Positions 41,299 to 44,309 of a stretch of DNA of 44,309 bases are shown here, in pieces. The stretch comes from Sedimentisphaerales bacterium (GTDB taxonomy: Bacteria; Planctomycetota; Phycisphaerae; Sedimentisphaerales; Anaerobacaceae): contig JAFGCD010000079.1 of NCBI GenBank assembly GCA_016932835.1, positions 1 to 44,309 of the forward strand. Reading direction: 5' to 3'. Each line of letters opens with the position of its first letter. The first letter of the stretch is position 1. The translations under genes and the position numbers were made by a program. The notes beneath the pieces were generated by a model. The model made no database searches. It saw nothing but the letters and a program-made list of their open reading frames with translations, and was not told the origin of the DNA.

Positions 41299-41353
41299 AA
41301 TACACACTGCTCACAGGCGAAATTGAGCAACCGGTCGAGCCGAATAGACCAAC

Positions 41354-41388
41354 AAAAAAAGTCGCGTCGATTAAGACGCGACTTTTTT
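41354..41388. terminator. Bidirectional Rho-independent terminator
   Basis: A run of seven A residues, the stem GTCGCGTC (41361-41368), a six-base loop, the complementary stem GACGCGAC (41375-41382) and six T residues form a near-perfect terminator readable in both directions. It lies between the convergent ends of the SH3b gene and the minus-strand Gfo/Idh/MocA gene and should stop both transcripts. Confidence 0.9.
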
Positions 41389-41468
41389 ATCAGCCTGTTA
41401 ACACCGCCCGTCGGTAAATCCGCTCGGCGTTCCTGCCGGCGGGATCACGACCGGACAATATTTTGCGG

Positions 41469-42719
41469 TTAGTCCTTGCCCGGAATCGCACAAACGTCGT
41501 CTTCGGGAGCCGTTACCGGGCCCTTCTCGAAGTCTTCAGCAGTCGGTTTCAGGGTAAGATTGTACCATCTGGAGTCCTTGTTCTTGATAAGGTCGTCCCA
41601 TTTGACGGTTACGCCGGTGTATGTGGCGATACGGCCCATGATAGCGGTCATGGTTGATATAGCGACGTTTCTGGCCTCGTTGAGGGGCTTGCCCGCGAGA
41701 ATGCTTCTCAGTAGGTCCACATGCTCCTGGACATACGGTCCGCCATGCTCTTCGAAATCGGGGACATCGACCTTCTTGTCGCTGCCGCTGTAAACGAAGT
41801 TCTCCCAGACGCCGCCGTGGGTGCCGTTGATTTGTCGGCACATACTGTGGATGTGCACTCCATCGCCCCAGTCGAAATCGACACTGTGGAAGTCGAACTG
41901 GTTGCCTGTCTTGCGGCGGGCGCGGCCGCCGAAGCCAAGGGCAGTGACGGGGGGACGCCCGATGAACCAGTTTGCCACGTCGAGGTTATGGACGTGCTGC
42001 TCGACGATGTGATCGCCGGACATCTCCGTAAAGCTTACCCAGTTGCGAATCATGTAGTCGGCGTCGCTCTCATTCTCGTTCTGCCTCTGGAACCAAAGCG
42101 CTCCGCCGCACCAGGAGACTCGGCCGCCGGTGATTTTGCCCTTTGCGCCGTTCTCGATCTCGTAAGCCTGGCGTTGATAGCCTCTCTCGTGACGTCTTTG
42201 GGTTCCGGCCACCACTGCCAGTCCTTTGTCCTTTGCGACTTCGCCCGAGGCGATAATTCTCCTTGCCCCCGGCGGATCGACTGCAACGGGCTTCTCCATA
42301 AATACGTTTTTGCCCGCGTTGACCGCCGCCTCGAAGTGCACCGGACGGAAGTTCGGCGACGTTGCAATCAGAACCACATCGACGTCGGTCGCCAGCAGAT
42401 CCTTGTAGGCGGTCGCTCCGGCGAAGCATTTTTCAGCCGGAACCCCGTGCCTTTTTCCCGTTCCTTCGGCCCTACCCTTGAACCAGTCCGCCGTGGCGAC
42501 AACCTGTGCGTCTTTGCCGATGTGCTTGCACGCAGCGAGGTGGTTATCCAGAGCGCCGTTACCCCGACCTCCGCAGCCGATCAGCCCGACGCGGATTTTG
42601 TCGGAACCGGCGGCATAAAGCCTGCTCGTTCCGATCCCGGCAGCGGCCAGTGCGGCAGAGGCCTTGATGAAGTCCCTGCGAGAAACCCCGGCCATACCTT
42701 GATTTGAATTACTCTTCAT
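41469..42719 (-). CDS. Tat-exported Gfo/Idh/MocA family oxidoreductase
   Basis: The 416-residue protein carries a twin-arginine signal (VSRRDFIKASAALAAAGIG), Rossmann motif VGLIGCGGRGNGAL, 'DVDVVLIATSPNFRPVHFEAAVNAGKNVFMEKPVAVD' with the catalytic E-K-P, and 'MSGDHIVEQHVHNLDVANWFIG' and 'HSMCRQINGTHGG' in the second domain. It differs from the tandem pair at 37136-39860 and belongs to another subgroup. AAAGGAA seven bases before the ATG at 42719 decides the start; an ATG at 42746 lies too close to GGAGG. It is downstream of another Gfo/Idh/MocA gene by 142 bases, probably in one operon ending at the terminator at 41354-41388. Confidence 0.92.
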   Translation of the reverse strand: MKSNSNQGMAGVSRRDFIKASAALAAAGIGTSRLYAAGSDKIRVGLIGCGGRGNGALDNHLAACKHIGKDAQVVATADWFKGRAEGTGKRHGVPAEKCFAGATAYKDLLATDVDVVLIATSPNFRPVHFEAAVNAGKNVFMEKPVAVDPPGARRIIASGEVAKDKGLAVVAGTQRRHERGYQRQAYEIENGAKGKITGGRVSWCGGALWFQRQNENESDADYMIRNWVSFTEMSGDHIVEQHVHNLDVANWFIGRPPVTALGFGGRARRKTGNQFDFHSVDFDWGDGVHIHSMCRQINGTHGGVWENFVYSGSDKKVDVPDFEEHGGPYVQEHVDLLRSILAGKPLNEARNVAISTMTAIMGRIATYTGVTVKWDDLIKNKDSRWYNLTLKPTAEDFEKGPVTAPEDDVCAIPGKD

Positions 42720-42861
42720 AAATAGTTCCTTTCGAAAAAGTTTCATTCCTCCAACATTGCATCCGACGAGACGCCAGGGCCCCGGGGACAATCAAATTAG
42801 GAATCGTCACAGGCGAGGCAGCCCTCGATGACAGCCCTTTCGCCTTCTTTTACTCCTTATA

Positions 42862-44034
42862 CTATTTCTTGAACGCGGTCCACTTCCTGTTGCTCTTGGT
42901 GCTGGCCAGTACCGTTTCGATGAAGAGCATTCCTCGCAGCCCGTCATTAACGTCGGGAAAGTCCAGCGCGAGGGGATCGGGCTTGGTTCTGGTTATCTTT
43001 GCCCGAACGGTATCTGCGAAGTTCACATAATTGTTTGCGAAGGCCTCGAAGAATGCCTCCGGGTGGCCCGATGGCAGTCGCGTAGCCCGAGCCGCAGCCG
43101 GACTTGCGGCGCCGATATAATCATTTCCTCTGCGCCAAACCTGAACCGGACCGTTCGGCACCTTGACATAGAGGTAATTCGGATGCTCCTGGTGCCATTC
43201 GAGGGACTTGTCTTCGCCGTAGATCCAGATGGCGAGATTATTCTCTTCGCCGATGGATATCTGGCTCGCATGAAGCACCCCTCTGGCGCCGTTGTTGAAC
43301 CGAAGCAGGCAATTGCCGTCGTCGTCGAGCTTGCGCCCCTTGACGAAAATGCTCAAATCGGCGCAGATCTCTTTGATCTTCAGGCCGGTGATATATTCGG
43401 AAAGATTCTCGGCGTGAGTGCCGATGTCACCCATACAGCCGGCTCCTCCGCTCTGCTTTGGGTCGGTCCTCCATGAAGCCTGCTGCTGCCCCGTCTTCTC
43501 GATCGCGGTGGCCAGCCAGCCCTGCGGATACTGAACAACGATCTTGCGCACATTACCGATGTCGCCTTTGCGCACGAGGTCTCTTGCCAGTTTGACCATC
43601 GGGTAGCCGGTGTAGTTGTGCATCAGCCCGAAAACCTTCCGCGAGCTCTTGACGATTTTTTTGAGCTGCTTTGCCTCGGTGACGTTGAAGGTCATCGGCT
43701 TTTCGCACATTACATGGAAGCCTGCCTCCAGAAAATCCTTCGCAATCGGAAAATGCCAGTTGTTCGGTGTCGTGACGGCGACAAAATCGATCCTCTCACC
43801 GTCGGGCAGCTTCAGTTCCTTCTCGATCATTTCCTGGTAGTTGCGATAGACTCTTTTTGAGGGCAGCATCAGTTCTCTCCCCTGCTGCTTCGATTTGCGC
43901 GGATTGATATCGAACGCGCCGGATACCAGTTGGATCTTTCCATCCATGCGTGCGGCCTTGCGATGCACCTCGCCTATGAAGGCTCCCGGTCCGCCGCCAA
44001 CCATACCCATATTCAACTTCCTGTCGAGTTTCAT
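42862..44034 (-). CDS. Cytoplasmic Gfo/Idh/MocA family oxidoreductase
   Basis: The 390-residue protein has the Rossmann motif MGMVGGGPGAFIGEVHRKAA near the N-terminus, 'IDFVAVTTPNNWHFPIAKDFLEAGFHVMCEKPMTFN' with the catalytic E-K-P, and 'GAGCMGDIGTHAENLSEYITG' containing the D-x-G-x-H metal/substrate region typical of inositol- and sugar-dehydrogenases. Unlike the other three in the window it has no twin-arginine signal and starts only ten residues before the nucleotide site, so it is expected in the cytoplasm. AAAGGA lies upstream of the ATG at 44034 at a suitable distance; the frame extends to 44055 but has no better start. It probably acts on a sugar imported after the extracellular steps. 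Confidence 0.92.
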   Translation of the reverse strand: MKLDRKLNMGMVGGGPGAFIGEVHRKAARMDGKIQLVSGAFDINPRKSKQQGRELMLPSKRVYRNYQEMIEKELKLPDGERIDFVAVTTPNNWHFPIAKDFLEAGFHVMCEKPMTFNVTEAKQLKKIVKSSRKVFGLMHNYTGYPMVKLARDLVRKGDIGNVRKIVVQYPQGWLATAIEKTGQQQASWRTDPKQSGGAGCMGDIGTHAENLSEYITGLKIKEICADLSIFVKGRKLDDDGNCLLRFNNGARGVLHASQISIGEENNLAIWIYGEDKSLEWHQEHPNYLYVKVPNGPVQVWRRGNDYIGAASPAAARATRLPSGHPEAFFEAFANNYVNFADTVRAKITRTKPDPLALDFPDVNDGLRGMLFIETVLASTKSNRKWTAFKK

Positions 44035-44055
44035 ACCTATTCCTTTCAATCGCAA

Positions 44056-44309
44056 AAACTCACAATCTTAGACGTCTGACAAAACATTTTTTTTGAAAAA
44101 AACGCCCCCAAATCATTCATTCTTCCCGGATTATTGCGATCCATGCGCAAATATCAAACAAAAAGCCCCTTTCATCGCATTCAAGGCCTCATTCTGTCAA
44201 ACTATTAAATATAGCTGGAACGCCGACAATCTGCAAGGGCCTGTTTGAAAAGAATTGCAGGTGTATGTTATGTGCGGATAAACCGATTTATACGCGAAAT
44301 TATTCTTGA
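44056..44309. other. Upstream region of the last minus-strand gene; no gene seen
   Basis: This 254-base end of the window is AT-rich with T and A runs at 44089-44102. No frame with a ribosome site is apparent. It presumably contains the promoter for the minus-strand pair, but I found no convincing -35 and -10 pair. Confidence 0.4.

Noticed and set aside
44172..44200. TTGACA on the minus strand upstream of the last gene
   Set aside because: At 17-base spacing the -10 position reads CGATGA, which does not resemble TATAAT.

Overview
The window looks like a chromosomal segment from a Planctomycetota bacterium, probably of the Phycisphaerae/Sedimentisphaerales type. The evidence is circumstantial: a large exopolysaccharide locus with an exosortase, a cytoplasmic hybrid kinase with satellite regulators, and a sugar-catabolic block with three twin-arginine-exported Gfo/Idh/MocA oxidoreductases, a DUF6807 (PmoA-like) protein and a GH127 enzyme. 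I saw no rRNA, tRNA, CRISPR array, transposase or phage gene.

Layout. (1) 1-2,882: the tail of an upstream gene, then a LicC/PntC-like cytidylyltransferase, a GNAT acyltransferase and a CDP-glycerol-glycerophosphotransferase-like enzyme. This stretch is visibly AT-richer than what follows. (2) 2,916-12,883: four glycosyltransferases, a polysaccharide pyruvyl transferase, a two-[4Fe-4S] FrhB-like protein, a Wzy/ligase-like membrane protein and two SDR nucleotide-sugar enzymes. (3) 12,939-18,209: a heparinase II/III-like protein, UDP-GlcNAc 2-epimerase, an alpha/alpha-toroid-like protein and a WecG/TagA glycosyltransferase. (4) 18,213-28,917: an exosortase fused to a degenerate nucleotidyltransferase plus hexapeptide domain, a Wzc-like tyrosine kinase, an initiating sugar-phosphate transferase fused to a similar degenerate module, a 1,389-residue TPR protein and a small LuxR-type regulator. 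(5) 28,918-29,932: about 1 kb without a convincing long gene but with inverted repeats. (6) 29,933-33,598: a hybrid histidine kinase, a CheY-like receiver and a protein joining a CheC/CheX-like phosphatase domain to two CBS domains. (7) 33,837-44,034: a GH127 enzyme converging on a minus-strand group (two Tat Gfo/Idh/MocA, DUF6807, a small zinc-ribbon protein), a secreted SH3b protein, a bidirectional terminator, and a second minus-strand pair of Gfo/Idh/MocA genes.

How it fits together. Regions 1-4 read as one plus-strand programme for building and assembling a surface glycan: nucleotide-sugar supply, initiation (PGT), chain building, polymerisation, chain-length control, and an exosortase that would join sorted proteins to the envelope. 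Wzx flippase, Wza export pore, EpsI and any sorted substrate are not in the window. Region 6 probably controls a phospho-signalling circuit. Region 7 is a separate sugar-degradation neighbourhood.

The most unusual feature is in region 4. The exosortase and the glycan-initiating transferase, two membrane enzymes at opposite ends of the process, each carry an N-terminal pseudo-NDP-sugar-pyrophosphorylase plus left-handed beta-helix module whose catalytic residues appear lost. They flank the Wzc-like kinase. The CheC-CBS protein is the second most unusual architecture.
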